Source: Thiodiazotropha sp040507035 (GTDB lineage Bacteria > Pseudomonadota > Gammaproteobacteria > Chromatiales > Chromatiaceae). Taken from it: DNA of 64,000 nt. Below the pieces are notes generated by a model. The model did no database searches. It had not been told where the DNA came from and saw nothing but the letters and a program-made list of their open reading frames with translations. The position numbers and the translations under genes were made by a program. Of this stretch, positions 35,183 to 44,797 are shown in pieces. The stretch covers positions 1 to 64,000 of the forward strand of contig JBEVVR010000026.1 of NCBI GenBank assembly GCA_040507035.1, read 5' to 3'. The stretch's first letter is position 1, and each line of letters begins with the position of its first letter.

Positions 35183-37498
35183 ATGGACATGATTGATACT
35201 ATTTCAAGAGGTCATCCGGTACCCGGCAAACAGAGACCGCTTTTACTACACATCAGAAGGGCCTGTTATACATTTGGCTTTTTAGGCGCGCTATCCAATC
35301 CCATGGTAAATGCTGCCAATCCTATTGACCGCCCCAGCTCACACGCTTTCTCCATTCCAAATGAAATTGTACATAGAATTAAGGCTGGGCCGGTGATCAC
35401 AACACAGGATGGCTTAGACTATCTCCAATTTATTACGTCAACCGATACAGCAGACACTTATCAGAGCATCATCGCAGGCCCAATTGACAAATTACTGGAT
35501 AAAACGATTCCCTGGAATGATATCGTTTACTCCAATCACACCTTCAGGCTTGTTTCTCAAACCTACCCGCTAGGCACACTTGTCGATCTCAACAATGACG
35601 GTATCAGCACACTTATTGCAGGCTTGTCTGAATACGATATCAACCAATCACTAACACTCATCTCTTATGATGTTTTTGACGGAGCGGTTACTCTAAATGG
35701 TCTACAGAGTGATCCGGTATTCATCGACTTCGATGATGATGATGACTTGGATATGTTCATAACAGATTTCAAATATGGTAATAGGGACTATTATGAAAAC
35801 GTGGGAACGCCGGAAGGTCACTCCTTTATTTACCGTGGCGAAAACATCAATGCCTATCTTGACCAATACGCAGAAACTCTACCACCCAGTTTTTTTGACT
35901 ATTTCAACTCCCAATCTTTTTTTCAATTTCCTTACCCATTTGGATACCCATTAATTTTTGATTTTGATGAAGACGGTGATCTCGACCTTTTGATGTTTGA
36001 TGACGATGCTGGCTCACTGAGTTATTTTGAACAGGATAGATCAGCAGGAAAAACAAAATATTCAGAACCTTTCAGCACAAAACCGACTGGCTTTTTCAAA
36101 GCTTCCTGGGTTACCGATTTTGACACGGACGGTGACATGGACCTACTGGTCATTACGTCATCCGACGAATTTCTTTTTTTCGAAAGAATTAGAAACAAAC
36201 CTGTCCAGTATTCAGATCCGGTTGAGATCACCAATTTCCCACAATGGTCAGGTAGTTTTTTTGGAGCACCTAACTCCGCTTCCATATCTAGAAGTAAAGA
36301 GATTTTTAACGATATTGACAATGATGGTTTTCAGGAAATGTTGGTGGTTCAAACTACTGACTACGAAAGTTTCAAACTGATTTTATTGAAAAAACGTGCA
36401 GACAACTCTTTCGAGCAACGGTTGATTTACCAGGGAAATGAAATTTATAACCATCCTACTTACAGCCTGCAATTCATTGACGGTACGGGTGATGGGAAAG
36501 CAGACATCGCCTTACAAATAATATCCGACGACAATACTGAATCACATCCCATACTTCTTTTTGAACAACTAGGCGCTTCACAATTTTCTGCTCCTCAGTC
36601 TTTAAGCCCAACAGCATTGGGATTGAATCAGTCTTGGAGTGAAGAATTAGCCGTTGATTTTGATCAGGATGGTGACATGGATACAGTCTATAACCATAGT
36701 GTCACCTGGAATTTGGATTCTAATCCTAGCTCCATAACCAACTTCTCGACGCGATCACATGTCGGAGAAGGCCCCAATATTCTCATTGGTGGCTTCATCA
36801 TCGAAGGCGATTCACCCCAGACGGTCATCTTGCGCGGTTTGGGTCCCAGTCTGACCGACAAAGGTGTGCGGGCACCTCTAGGTGATCCTGTACTCTATCT
36901 CTTTTCTGGCAGCACTTTGATCGCACACAACGATGACTGGCAATCAACAGAAGGCGCAAACAAAATCGAAACTGCAGGTGTCGGCTTGGAACACCCCAAT
37001 GAGGCTGCACTTCGTGTGCGACTTAACCCAGGCGCTTATACCGCCCATCTCAAAGGAAGTCCGGGTGATACCGGCATCGGTATTATAGCGATCGACAGCG
37101 ATAACCAAATGCCGACCAACTCGTTACAGGTCAATATATCAAGCCGCGCCCAGGTTGCTGAAGGTGAAAACATAGCTATTGGCGGTTTCATCATCGAAGG
37201 CGACACACCGGTAAAAGTTCTGATACGCGGCCTGGGCCCTCATCTACAGGAGCATGGCCTGGATAATCCACTTGCGGACCCTGATATTACGTTATTCTCC
37301 GGTCAAAGCATAATCGCCAGTAACAATGACTGGATGAGCAGTAAAAATGCCTCAGAGATTGCAGCATTGGAAATTGCTCCTACACACGAGAGTGAAGCAG
37401 CGATTCTCACCGAGCTGGAACCAGGCGCATATACAGTTCACTTACGCGGCAGGTCAGGTGAAACTGGGGTGGGAATTATAGCAGTAGACCGGTTATGA
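35183..37498 (+). CDS. Exported FG-GAP/VCBS-repeat protein with two C-terminal beta domains
   Basis: A 771-residue protein with a likely N-terminal export signal (ACYTFGFLGALSN, then VNAAN). The first 500 residues carry at least six calcium-type Asp-rich loops of the FG-GAP/VCBS propeller class (DFDEDGDLDLLMF, DFDTDGDMDLLVI, DFDQDGDMD). The last 250 residues are two copies of a domain with GGFIIEGD, RGLGP, LFSG, NDDW or NNDW and GAYT, known from surface proteins of Verrucomicrobia and Acidobacteria. It is probably surface-exposed or secreted and could bind glycans or other cells. AT-rich DNA. Confidence 0.8.
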   Translation: MDMIDTISRGHPVPGKQRPLLLHIRRACYTFGFLGALSNPMVNAANPIDRPSSHAFSIPNEIVHRIKAGPVITTQDGLDYLQFITSTDTADTYQSIIAGPIDKLLDKTIPWNDIVYSNHTFRLVSQTYPLGTLVDLNNDGISTLIAGLSEYDINQSLTLISYDVFDGAVTLNGLQSDPVFIDFDDDDDLDMFITDFKYGNRDYYENVGTPEGHSFIYRGENINAYLDQYAETLPPSFFDYFNSQSFFQFPYPFGYPLIFDFDEDGDLDLLMFDDDAGSLSYFEQDRSAGKTKYSEPFSTKPTGFFKASWVTDFDTDGDMDLLVITSSDEFLFFERIRNKPVQYSDPVEITNFPQWSGSFFGAPNSASISRSKEIFNDIDNDGFQEMLVVQTTDYESFKLILLKKRADNSFEQRLIYQGNEIYNHPTYSLQFIDGTGDGKADIALQIISDDNTESHPILLFEQLGASQFSAPQSLSPTALGLNQSWSEELAVDFDQDGDMDTVYNHSVTWNLDSNPSSITNFSTRSHVGEGPNILIGGFIIEGDSPQTVILRGLGPSLTDKGVRAPLGDPVLYLFSGSTLIAHNDDWQSTEGANKIETAGVGLEHPNEAALRVRLNPGAYTAHLKGSPGDTGIGIIAIDSDNQMPTNSLQVNISSRAQVAEGENIAIGGFIIEGDTPVKVLIRGLGPHLQEHGLDNPLADPDITLFSGQSIIASNNDWMSSKNASEIAALEIAPTHESEAAILTELEPGAYTVHLRGRSGETGVGIIAVDRL
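36737..37495 (+). repeat. Duplicated C-terminal domain in the FG-GAP protein
   Basis: Two domains of about 120 residues (about 36737-37098 and 37128-37495) share, in order, GGFIIEGD, RGLGP, PLGDP/PLADP, LFSG, ND-W, PGAYT-HL and TG-GIIA-D. The order and spacing are preserved, while DNA identity is moderate. This indicates an old duplication. Confidence 0.85.
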
Positions 37499-37594
37499 CA
37501 ACCGATAAACAATGCCACCTGGGGACGATTAAATTAATATATTAATTAGCAGCTGTTTATGGCAAATGATCCTGACAATCATATCTGAAAGCAT

Positions 37595-38809
37595 TCAACC
37601 TGATCCTGCCTTCCAACCTTTAAAGGCCGTAGATTTTGTAAATTCCCGATACTTGACATCGGATTCGAACGCATCGTCGTAAAAAGTGTATTCAAACAAG
37701 TTAGCCAATACATTAAGCACCAACACCGCATCATCATAGTAACCATCCGCTACCAACTGATCGAAAACATACCAATAGGTATCAAGATAGTTTGGATTGT
37801 TATTCATTACCTGCAGACACTTGGCATAAAATTTTTGTTTATTTCCCTGCTTATTATCAAGCTCTGCCAGCAGCAAATCCAATAACGGATCCTCGCCAAT
37901 GCGCTTCTTAAACCTGTCTAAAGACGATTTTGCGCTGTCATACTCATGAGTTAACAAGTAATAATCAATCAATAAGAAATCATATCTCCCGGTGCCACCA
38001 AAGCGTTTTTTTATATTACTCAATACTTTGTAATACCGCGGATCATCCATATCTGTTATATAGTTCAATAAAGCCAAGGCATAGAGTGGCTTGTTTTTAA
38101 AACGCAATGGCAGCTTATCGTAAGCAACAAGCATCTGATTGGGATCACCGCTACGAATAGCAGCTAAATACTCAAAATATCGTTTCTGCTGCTTTACTAC
38201 TGTGGTTACTTGGTAAGGCATAGCCATTATATGCGCATCCGCCATTTCATAGATATCATGAAACAGCTCGCTAAACATATCTGTCATTCGAACTTCACGC
38301 ACCAGATCATTCCAGTCAACAATGCGTAACCGGCCATCCACATTTCTCAATTCGAATTCAACGTAACTTACGCCACCTCCAAGCAGGCTGGAGCGGACCA
38401 AACATGTATATCGATCATTGACAACACCACTGCGAACAACATCCCATCTCACTTTATCGCTTCTGAGAATTATTTTACTGCGAATCAAGCCATCCAGGCG
38501 TTGTTTGAATTTTTGGAATTCTTGGTTCGAGAAGCTATCTTCATCAAAGGTATCAAGAATACGCGACAAAATTATATCAGAGTCGACTTTCTCATAAAGG
38601 GATTGATGATCACTTTCACCAAGATCATATGCAATTACATTGCATATCGTTTCTAAATCTGATGTGCTATTTTGCTCTGACGCTTGGCTGACAGACTGAC
38701 TATCAGGCTCAGTATTCACTGTTTGATTACTAGCACACCCAACCAGTAATCCTGCTGTAACAGCAATCACTAATAATTTTTTTAGAACCTGGGTACTACT
38801 CATAGTCAA
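37595..38809 (-). CDS. Lipoprotein with helical (TPR-like) C-terminal half
   Basis: A 404-residue predicted lipoprotein: the signal peptide ends in the lipobox LLVGC (Cys near residue 25), followed by a Ser/Gln/Asn-rich linker. The centre resembles a small secreted alpha/beta domain. The C-terminal half is built of helical pairs with TPR-like spacing. No family was recognised with certainty. It overlaps the 3' end of the DUF3857/transglutaminase gene by 14 bases, so the two are translationally coupled and probably act together at the envelope. AT-rich DNA. Confidence 0.8.
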   Translation of the reverse strand: MTMSSTQVLKKLLVIAVTAGLLVGCASNQTVNTEPDSQSVSQASEQNSTSDLETICNVIAYDLGESDHQSLYEKVDSDIILSRILDTFDEDSFSNQEFQKFKQRLDGLIRSKIILRSDKVRWDVVRSGVVNDRYTCLVRSSLLGGGVSYVEFELRNVDGRLRIVDWNDLVREVRMTDMFSELFHDIYEMADAHIMAMPYQVTTVVKQQKRYFEYLAAIRSGDPNQMLVAYDKLPLRFKNKPLYALALLNYITDMDDPRYYKVLSNIKKRFGGTGRYDFLLIDYYLLTHEYDSAKSSLDRFKKRIGEDPLLDLLLAELDNKQGNKQKFYAKCLQVMNNNPNYLDTYWYVFDQLVADGYYDDAVLVLNVLANLFEYTFYDDAFESDVKYREFTKSTAFKGWKAGSG

Positions 38810-40835
38810 TACCAGATATAACTTTCAGACGTGCTTTCAATTTCTGAAGGTCACTATAACCAGGAACCGACTCAGGATTAACAACAGTCAGGGTGTATTC
38901 CCAATCCTTGCGTATTTCTTTCAACGACAGCAAATACTTGTCCAAGTCAGTCAACGCAACATCTTTCTGCTTTAAAACCAATGATGAAGTATGGGTATAG
39001 ACATCGTCTTCAAACTGATCCTGGTATACATAGCGCAGAGCCGGGTGCTCTATAGTAATTGGCTTTTCTTCCAAATTCAGGGTTACATCCTTTGGGTAGT
39101 GAAGCTGAAAAATTGATGTGATCTGGCGAGGAGAACCCAAACGATAGGGTGTTGTACGTTGTTGCACTTTCGGCGTTTTAAGCACCTGAATGTAAGATAG
39201 ATTATAAACTTTGTTATAAATCAGGCTGTCCTTTTTATTCCAGAAGTCGTCGATTTGATAGACCTCATGAATCGTGAATCGGTTTCCCGTGGTGTCGTCC
39301 TCGTAAGAGGGTAATTCAACTGCTTTGATCCCATCATAGAACCGGCCATAATATTCAAGAAAATTACGATTTATTGCATCAAGAGATAGGTTTTGAAACT
39401 GGTAACGCTGCACTTCTGCTGCATTTCGATGGTATTCTGATTTTACTTTTAGAATAACGGGCTCATTAAAATTCGTTGCAATAATCTCTTCAATAATGTC
39501 TACTCTCGATGCGAGAGGCGGTTCCGGGTACATCTGCTGCAGACTTGCATCCCGATGCCCTACAACCAAAGCAAAACCGTAATCAGAATAACCCAAATCA
39601 GCCAATCCACCTGCCTGATACATCCTGGTACCATCTAGCCAGTACCTCTTACCTCTAAACTCTACAAGCGTAATAACATGATCAAAGGCACCAGGACTCG
39701 GCAGACCACGGGTAATTCCATAACGTGAATTTGTCGAAACCAGTGCCGGCCAGGCTTGTATACCTTGCAGTTTAAGCAGAGTTGCCAACAGCAGTGATTT
39801 ATCCTTGCAATCGCCATAACGTTTATTCAATACTTCAGTTGGGGCTCTAGGTCGATGCGAATTTTCACCGAGCTCCAGTCCCAAATAACGAATTTCATTC
39901 TGTACAAAAAACAGTGCCTGAGTTATGTAATCTTCCCAACTATTACTCTGCCGCCGCAGTTTTCTTGATAGTGCAACCACTTCTTCACTATCAAAACCGA
40001 CACCAGCGTATAACTCCGCTGCCCATTCATTGACAGCTTTCCAATTCGTGTATTCGCTATAATCAATCCAGGAGAATGGAGAATATTCAGGCGATGTTTC
40101 GCCATCATCAATCACCTTAGGCACATCATTACGCAACAGCGTATATTCAGTTAAACCCTGAAACCGATGCTGCTCTGGTTCAAGCTCAACACCCACACTT
40201 TGAAATTTGAATTTTTTAGAGTCAGTTAAAATACGCAAACCAAGCTTGTCGACGGGGGCACTGAAATCCAAACGACTGGCACCAAAATATTTAGCTCCAA
40301 AAATTGGGTTTCTACCCTCGATGGTATAACTGTAGTCGATGATATCCCCCACTCGAATATCTTCTGGTATCAAGACTGCGGTAACAACACCGTCGTGAAT
40401 ATCTAGTGAAAGTTGTTCCTCCTGCTGCACCATGCGAACATAAACAGAGCTCGCCAGCTCTCTGGCTACGCCATTCCTAATTATTTTCAGACTGTGGAGA
40501 TGAAGGGTTTGATAAGCCGGGTTAAAACTGATTTCCAGCTGGGAATTCGATGACAAACCAGCCCTATTAAGCAGGCGCATTGCGAATCGATAGAAATATT
40601 GAGAGGGTCTCTTGCCGACTTTTGAAAGCAACCTGTGTTGCTGATCAACAAGCAAGTACTGCACGGCCTGGGCATTCATTGCAGAGCCACTTGTATCGTA
40701 TGGCCGCTCAACTACCCAGTTGGGCGTAGAATCCACCACATACCCGTTGCTATTTACCCCTGCCTGAACAACAGGCCCTGCTAAGAAAAATATAACGGCG
40801 CATTTCCACGCGACCAACATCTTCGACTTCAGCAC
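38796..40835 (-). CDS. Exported DUF3857 and transglutaminase-like protein
   Basis: A 679-residue protein with an N-terminal signal (CAVIFFLAGPVVQA). An N-terminal beta-rich DUF3857 region is followed by a transglutaminase-like domain with a plausible catalytic triad: Cys in YGDCKDKSLLL, His in FDHVITLV and Asp in WLDGTRMY. The C-terminal 250 residues are a further beta domain. These proteins act as peptidases or cross-linkers in the periplasm, often with TPR lipoproteins. The start is a GTG with AGGA upstream; an ATG five codons later is possible. The lipoprotein gene follows with an overlap. Confidence 0.87.
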   Translation of the reverse strand: MLKSKMLVAWKCAVIFFLAGPVVQAGVNSNGYVVDSTPNWVVERPYDTSGSAMNAQAVQYLLVDQQHRLLSKVGKRPSQYFYRFAMRLLNRAGLSSNSQLEISFNPAYQTLHLHSLKIIRNGVARELASSVYVRMVQQEEQLSLDIHDGVVTAVLIPEDIRVGDIIDYSYTIEGRNPIFGAKYFGASRLDFSAPVDKLGLRILTDSKKFKFQSVGVELEPEQHRFQGLTEYTLLRNDVPKVIDDGETSPEYSPFSWIDYSEYTNWKAVNEWAAELYAGVGFDSEEVVALSRKLRRQSNSWEDYITQALFFVQNEIRYLGLELGENSHRPRAPTEVLNKRYGDCKDKSLLLATLLKLQGIQAWPALVSTNSRYGITRGLPSPGAFDHVITLVEFRGKRYWLDGTRMYQAGGLADLGYSDYGFALVVGHRDASLQQMYPEPPLASRVDIIEEIIATNFNEPVILKVKSEYHRNAAEVQRYQFQNLSLDAINRNFLEYYGRFYDGIKAVELPSYEDDTTGNRFTIHEVYQIDDFWNKKDSLIYNKVYNLSYIQVLKTPKVQQRTTPYRLGSPRQITSIFQLHYPKDVTLNLEEKPITIEHPALRYVYQDQFEDDVYTHTSSLVLKQKDVALTDLDKYLLSLKEIRKDWEYTLTVVNPESVPGYSDLQKLKARLKVISGIDYE

Positions 40836-41373
40836 AGATCAATCCTGGTTTATCCGTAAGGACCCTATTAAGCTCACAAAAGCGCAGCAAACTACGCTAC
40901 AGATCTCACCCGCAAGTGCTTGCCGAGTGGAGTTATATGCGCTTAATTAATCCTTAGTATTCCATACAGCCAATCAGTACGGCTTTTACAAATCGCCTAA
41001 ACTGACAAGGCACAAGATCGCTATTCAGATTACTCTAACGGCCAAGCCAGTTAATTATTAAGTGGTTTTTTCCATCAAAAAATATTCAACAGGGAATACA
41101 CAGGCGGAAACCCGGGATAATGACTAATTTATATTTCATTTACAACATTAAATAGTCTTTTACATCCTACTGCCAATCGATGAAAAGCGGTCAATTCTCC
41201 CTCTTTAAAAGAAGGCGAGCCCGAGAAGAAGCTGCTGCACTATAGCAAGAAATCAAAACGCCATAATCACTAAAATACCATGAACAGACAATAAGACTGC
41301 AAGGTTGAATCGAAGATGACTAACGTATAGCATTAAACGCTTAACCACAAACAACAGACGATTCGCTGAAGGA
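40836..41373. other. AT-rich intergenic region between divergent genes
   Basis: About 540 bases between the transglutaminase-like gene and the Ycf46-type gene, which point away from each other. It should hold both promoters. No coding frame with a ribosome-binding site, repeat or structured element was recognised. Confidence 0.5.
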
Positions 41374-42837
41374 ATGGGCGACCTACAAGACCTCGAACTC
41401 ATCATTACCTCCGGTGTCTCCATCATCTTTATCGAGAGCGATGATGAAAAGCAGGTAGAGACCCTCCTCGAACGCCTCGCCAATCAACTGGGGCGCCAGT
41501 TGTTACGCTGGACCGTAGCCAGCGGGCTGACCAATCTGCATACCAACCAGACCAGCCACTTGGCGATAAGGGAGCCCGCCAAGGTTCTCGCCGAACTTGC
41601 CGGTCGCACCGCGCCCGCCATCTATATGCTGATGGATGTACACCACTGGCTGGACGACCCCCTGACCCTGCGTCAACTCAAGGAGATCGCTCTGGGCAAT
41701 CCATCACAGACCCTGGTTCTGGTCAGCCACAACGCTGAGATTCCTGACGAACTACGCTCGCTCTCTGCCAGATTCGAGCTCTCGTTGCCCGATCGCGATG
41801 CCTTGAAAAACCTGCTCCAGGCAGAGATCCGCGAATGGGGACGCAACAACAATCGCAACGTCAAGGCAAAGCGGGAAGTGATCGACCCCATGCTGAGCAG
41901 CCTCTCCGGCCTCAGCCTGAGAGACGCCAGACAACTGATACGCAACGCCATCTACGACGACGGTATGCTCACCGAGACCGATCTGGACGACCTGGCAAAG
42001 ACCAAATATCGCCTGCTCGACAACACCGGGGTACTCTCCCTGGAACTCGACAGCGCAAAGTTCAGTCAGGTGGCCGGTCTCAGCAAACTGAAACGTTGGC
42101 TCGAGCAACGCCGTGAGATCTTTATCGCCGATCAGGCACCCAGCGGGCTCGATCTTCCCAAGGGGATGCTCCTCCTCGGCGTACAGGGCGGCGGCAAGAG
42201 CCTGGCCGCGAAATCGGTTGCCGGCAGTTGGCATCTGCCCCTGCTGCGCCTCGACTTCGCCACCCTCTATAACAAATATTACGGCGAAACCGAACGCAAT
42301 CTGCGCGACTCCCTGAAGACCGCGGAATCGATGGCGCCCTGCGTGCTCTGGATCGACGAAATCGAGAAAGGGCTTGCTATTGACCAAGATGGGGGTCCCT
42401 CGAAACGCATCCTCGGCACCCTGCTCACCTGGATGGCAGAGCGTCAATCCCGGGTCTTTCTGGTGGCTACCGCCAATGATATCGAGATGCTTCCCCCCGA
42501 ACTGCTGCGGAAAGGGCGATTCGACGAGATCTTCTTCGTCGACCTGCCGGACGCCGGGATACGCGAGGCGATCTTCACTATTCACCTGAGCAAACGCGAA
42601 CTGGACCCGGCCACCTTCGACATACAACAATTACAACAAGCCAGCGAGGGTTTCTCCGGCGCCGAGATAGAGCAGGCGATCGTCTCAGCCCTCTACACCG
42701 CCCATGCATCCAGGCAGTCCCTCGATACCGCGCATATCCTGAGCGAGATCGAGCAGACCAGGCCGCTTTCGGTGTTGATGGCTGAAAAGATCGCCCATTT
42801 ACGCAGCTGGGCCTCGAGCCGAACCGTCGTAGCATGA
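41374..42837 (+). CDS. AAA ATPase of the Ycf46 family
   Basis: A 487-residue protein. An N-terminal 250-residue domain typical of Ycf46 is followed by a single AAA module: Walker A GVQGGGKS, Walker B CVLWIDEIEK, sensor VATAND, arginine-finger region LLRKGRFDEIFFVDLP and lid EGFSGAEIEQAI. No zinc-protease HExxH is present, so it is not FtsH. In cyanobacteria a Ycf46 protein has been connected with inorganic-carbon uptake; in proteobacteria the role is unknown. A GAAGGA sits directly against the ATG, so the start is less certain. It converges on the receiver/membrane protein gene. Confidence 0.88.
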   Translation: MGDLQDLELIITSGVSIIFIESDDEKQVETLLERLANQLGRQLLRWTVASGLTNLHTNQTSHLAIREPAKVLAELAGRTAPAIYMLMDVHHWLDDPLTLRQLKEIALGNPSQTLVLVSHNAEIPDELRSLSARFELSLPDRDALKNLLQAEIREWGRNNNRNVKAKREVIDPMLSSLSGLSLRDARQLIRNAIYDDGMLTETDLDDLAKTKYRLLDNTGVLSLELDSAKFSQVAGLSKLKRWLEQRREIFIADQAPSGLDLPKGMLLLGVQGGGKSLAAKSVAGSWHLPLLRLDFATLYNKYYGETERNLRDSLKTAESMAPCVLWIDEIEKGLAIDQDGGPSKRILGTLLTWMAERQSRVFLVATANDIEMLPPELLRKGRFDEIFFVDLPDAGIREAIFTIHLSKRELDPATFDIQQLQQASEGFSGAEIEQAIVSALYTAHASRQSLDTAHILSEIEQTRPLSVLMAEKIAHLRSWASSRTVVA

Positions 42838-42892
42838 TAAAGACAAAACCATCACGTAGGAGAGGGGGTAAGTGACAAGGGTGAAATCCAGT

Positions 42893-44287
42893 TCAGGGAG
42901 TGTTATAGAGACTGACCCTCACCCGCTGATTCTGCGCGGCGATCCGGTTCCACTCCTTGACTGTCTTCACTTCGTAGATTGACGGATAGGGGATTACAGG
43001 ATCATTGTAGCCACTGCTGAACAGGAGTATCTCCAGTTCGCCACCGCTTCGCGCCAATTCCACGTTCATGTAATTTGCAAAGGCGACGGTTTGGTCGTTC
43101 TGCCAATCGTTGCTACCTCGATTATCAGCGGCAAACAGACAGTCGCCGATATCCAAGCCCTCTTTGGCCAGGACAAGTTCGTCACCCGAGTTCTTCTGCA
43201 GACAGAAGTTGCCGTGGGAGGCACGCAACTCGATGGTACCACGGAATCCCGCCTCCTTCAGTTGATCTACCAACTCGGACAACCACAGCGCCCGCTGGTC
43301 ATTGAACGGTCTCTGCCCATACGCAAACTCGGTGCCCTGATTCGCCGCCCACTCAATCAGATTGATTGGCAGTTGGGCTCCCAGATTGGCCTCGTCGCCA
43401 TACCTAACCTCATCGATCTTCTGTGATAACAGTTCTAACTTCTCACCCTGGGCGCCGATGACCTGCAGCAACTCCTCATTGCCACCATCAATACCTCTAG
43501 CTGAACCCTGAGATGCCGGTGAAAGCACCAGAAAATAGTAGCTGAAGGTAAAGCCCAGAAACAGTATCAGCAGACTCAACACACCTAGCAGGGTCGCCCT
43601 TCTGGCCTGGGATCGCGAGGCCTCCTGCATCGCCTCGAGTTCATACAACTCGCTCTGAGTCTCGGCAAAGTGTTTCTCGAGTTTCTCCTGCAGACGATTC
43701 TCGCTCTGATACTGCTCCTTGCGGATGAAACGCTTCAATGAGTCATCGCCAGCAGATAGGGTACCCTGAAAATCATCCAAAGGCAGACTGATCGGTCCAA
43801 CCGGGGCAGACTTGCGGCGCTCGCGCTCATGTATGGAGTGAATATTGCTCTGGCTGCGAATATTGCCTACCCCATCCAGCTCGCTATCCTCGAAACCGTG
43901 CACCAGCGAATCCTGGTCCGGCATCAGGTGCAGCGACTGCAACACATCCTCAAGATCCTGTGCCTCCAGCTGCTTCGGCAATACCCCGACGGCACCGAGC
44001 GCCCGCGCCTGGCTCACTTCCAAACCGCCCTCCTTCGAGGTGTACATCATGACGGGAATAACGGCGGTGTGAGGATTTGACTTGATCACCTTCAATGCCT
44101 GGAAGCCATCCATGCCAGGCATCTCGAAATCCATGAAGATGGCATCCGGTGCATTTTCATAGAGGTAGTCGATTGCCGCGGCCGCCGACTCCAGCGCCAC
44201 CACAGAGACACCATAATTGGAGAGCTTGCTCGACAGGACCTGCCGAGCTGTCTTTGAATCATCGACTATGAGCGCGCGTTTATTCAC
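42893..44287 (-). CDS. Receiver domain protein with membrane anchor and extracytoplasmic C-terminal domain
   Basis: A 464-residue protein with an unusual layout. Residues 1-120 form a complete receiver domain (Asp9/Asp10, phosphoacceptor Asp53 in FMDFEMPGMDG, Thr83, Lys105). A charged linker and coiled coil (190-228) precede one transmembrane helix (about 231-254). A second short coiled coil and an unidentified 170-residue domain lie on the far side of the membrane. That domain contains FNDQRALWLSELVDQLKEAG and two cysteines, slightly like an OmpA-type helix. It could pass phosphorylation state across the membrane. No kinase is adjacent. Confidence 0.82.
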   Translation of the reverse strand: MNKRALIVDDSKTARQVLSSKLSNYGVSVVALESAAAAIDYLYENAPDAIFMDFEMPGMDGFQALKVIKSNPHTAVIPVMMYTSKEGGLEVSQARALGAVGVLPKQLEAQDLEDVLQSLHLMPDQDSLVHGFEDSELDGVGNIRSQSNIHSIHERERRKSAPVGPISLPLDDFQGTLSAGDDSLKRFIRKEQYQSENRLQEKLEKHFAETQSELYELEAMQEASRSQARRATLLGVLSLLILFLGFTFSYYFLVLSPASQGSARGIDGGNEELLQVIGAQGEKLELLSQKIDEVRYGDEANLGAQLPINLIEWAANQGTEFAYGQRPFNDQRALWLSELVDQLKEAGFRGTIELRASHGNFCLQKNSGDELVLAKEGLDIGDCLFAADNRGSNDWQNDQTVAFANYMNVELARSGGELEILLFSSGYNDPVIPYPSIYEVKTVKEWNRIAAQNQRVRVSLYNTP

Positions 44288-44447
44288 TGATCCTTAGGCC
44301 GCACTGAAGTGCCGCTTTCCCCTATTGATTCTGTGTATGCAATCACGGCAATCTAAATGATAATCCTTGCATGGAGCCCCAGACAATGCATTGGGCACCC
44401 ACCTAAGCCTACTATATCTGAGATATTGGAAGAGAGGAAATACCCAT

Positions 44448-44795
44448 ATGGCAGCACTGAACGAAGAAAAGTGTGAGGCCTGTCGCGCTGACGCGCCAAA
44501 AGTCAGTGATGATGAGCTTGCCGAGCTGATACGCAAAATACCCGACTGGAATATCGAGGTGCGTGACGGCATCATGCAGCTGGAGAAGATCTATCCATTC
44601 AATAACTTCGTCGACAGCCTGGCGTTCACCAACAGGATCGGTGCTTTGGCCGAGGAAGAGGGGCACCACCCCGCCCTGCTGACAGAGTGGGGAAAGACCA
44701 CCGTGACCTGGTGGTCACACAAGATTAAAGGGCTCCACCGCAACGATTTCATCATGGCGGCGAAGACCGACCGGCTTTACGCTGGATCAGAGTAG
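44448..44795 (+). CDS. phhB: 4a-hydroxytetrahydrobiopterin dehydratase (pterin-4a-carbinolamine dehydratase)
   Basis: A 115-residue protein of the pterin dehydratase family. The core runs from PDWNIEVRDGIMQLEKIYPF through the active-site region EEGHHPALLTEWGKTTVTWW, with adjacent histidines, to SHKIKGLHRNDFIMA. It recycles the pterin cofactor of aromatic hydroxylases; in bacteria lacking those it may serve molybdopterin or transcriptional roles. The N-terminal CEACRADAPKVSD extension is common in proteobacterial members. AGAGAGG before the ATG at 44448 sets the start. A repeat element begins two bases after the stop codon. Confidence 0.93.
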   Translation: MAALNEEKCEACRADAPKVSDDELAELIRKIPDWNIEVRDGIMQLEKIYPFNNFVDSLAFTNRIGALAEEEGHHPALLTEWGKTTVTWWSHKIKGLHRNDFIMAAKTDRLYAGSE

Positions 44796-44797
44796 AA

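Noticed and set aside
41374..42837. FtsH protease
   Set aside because: The AAA part is similar, but there is no membrane helix and no HExxH protease motif; the layout is that of Ycf46.
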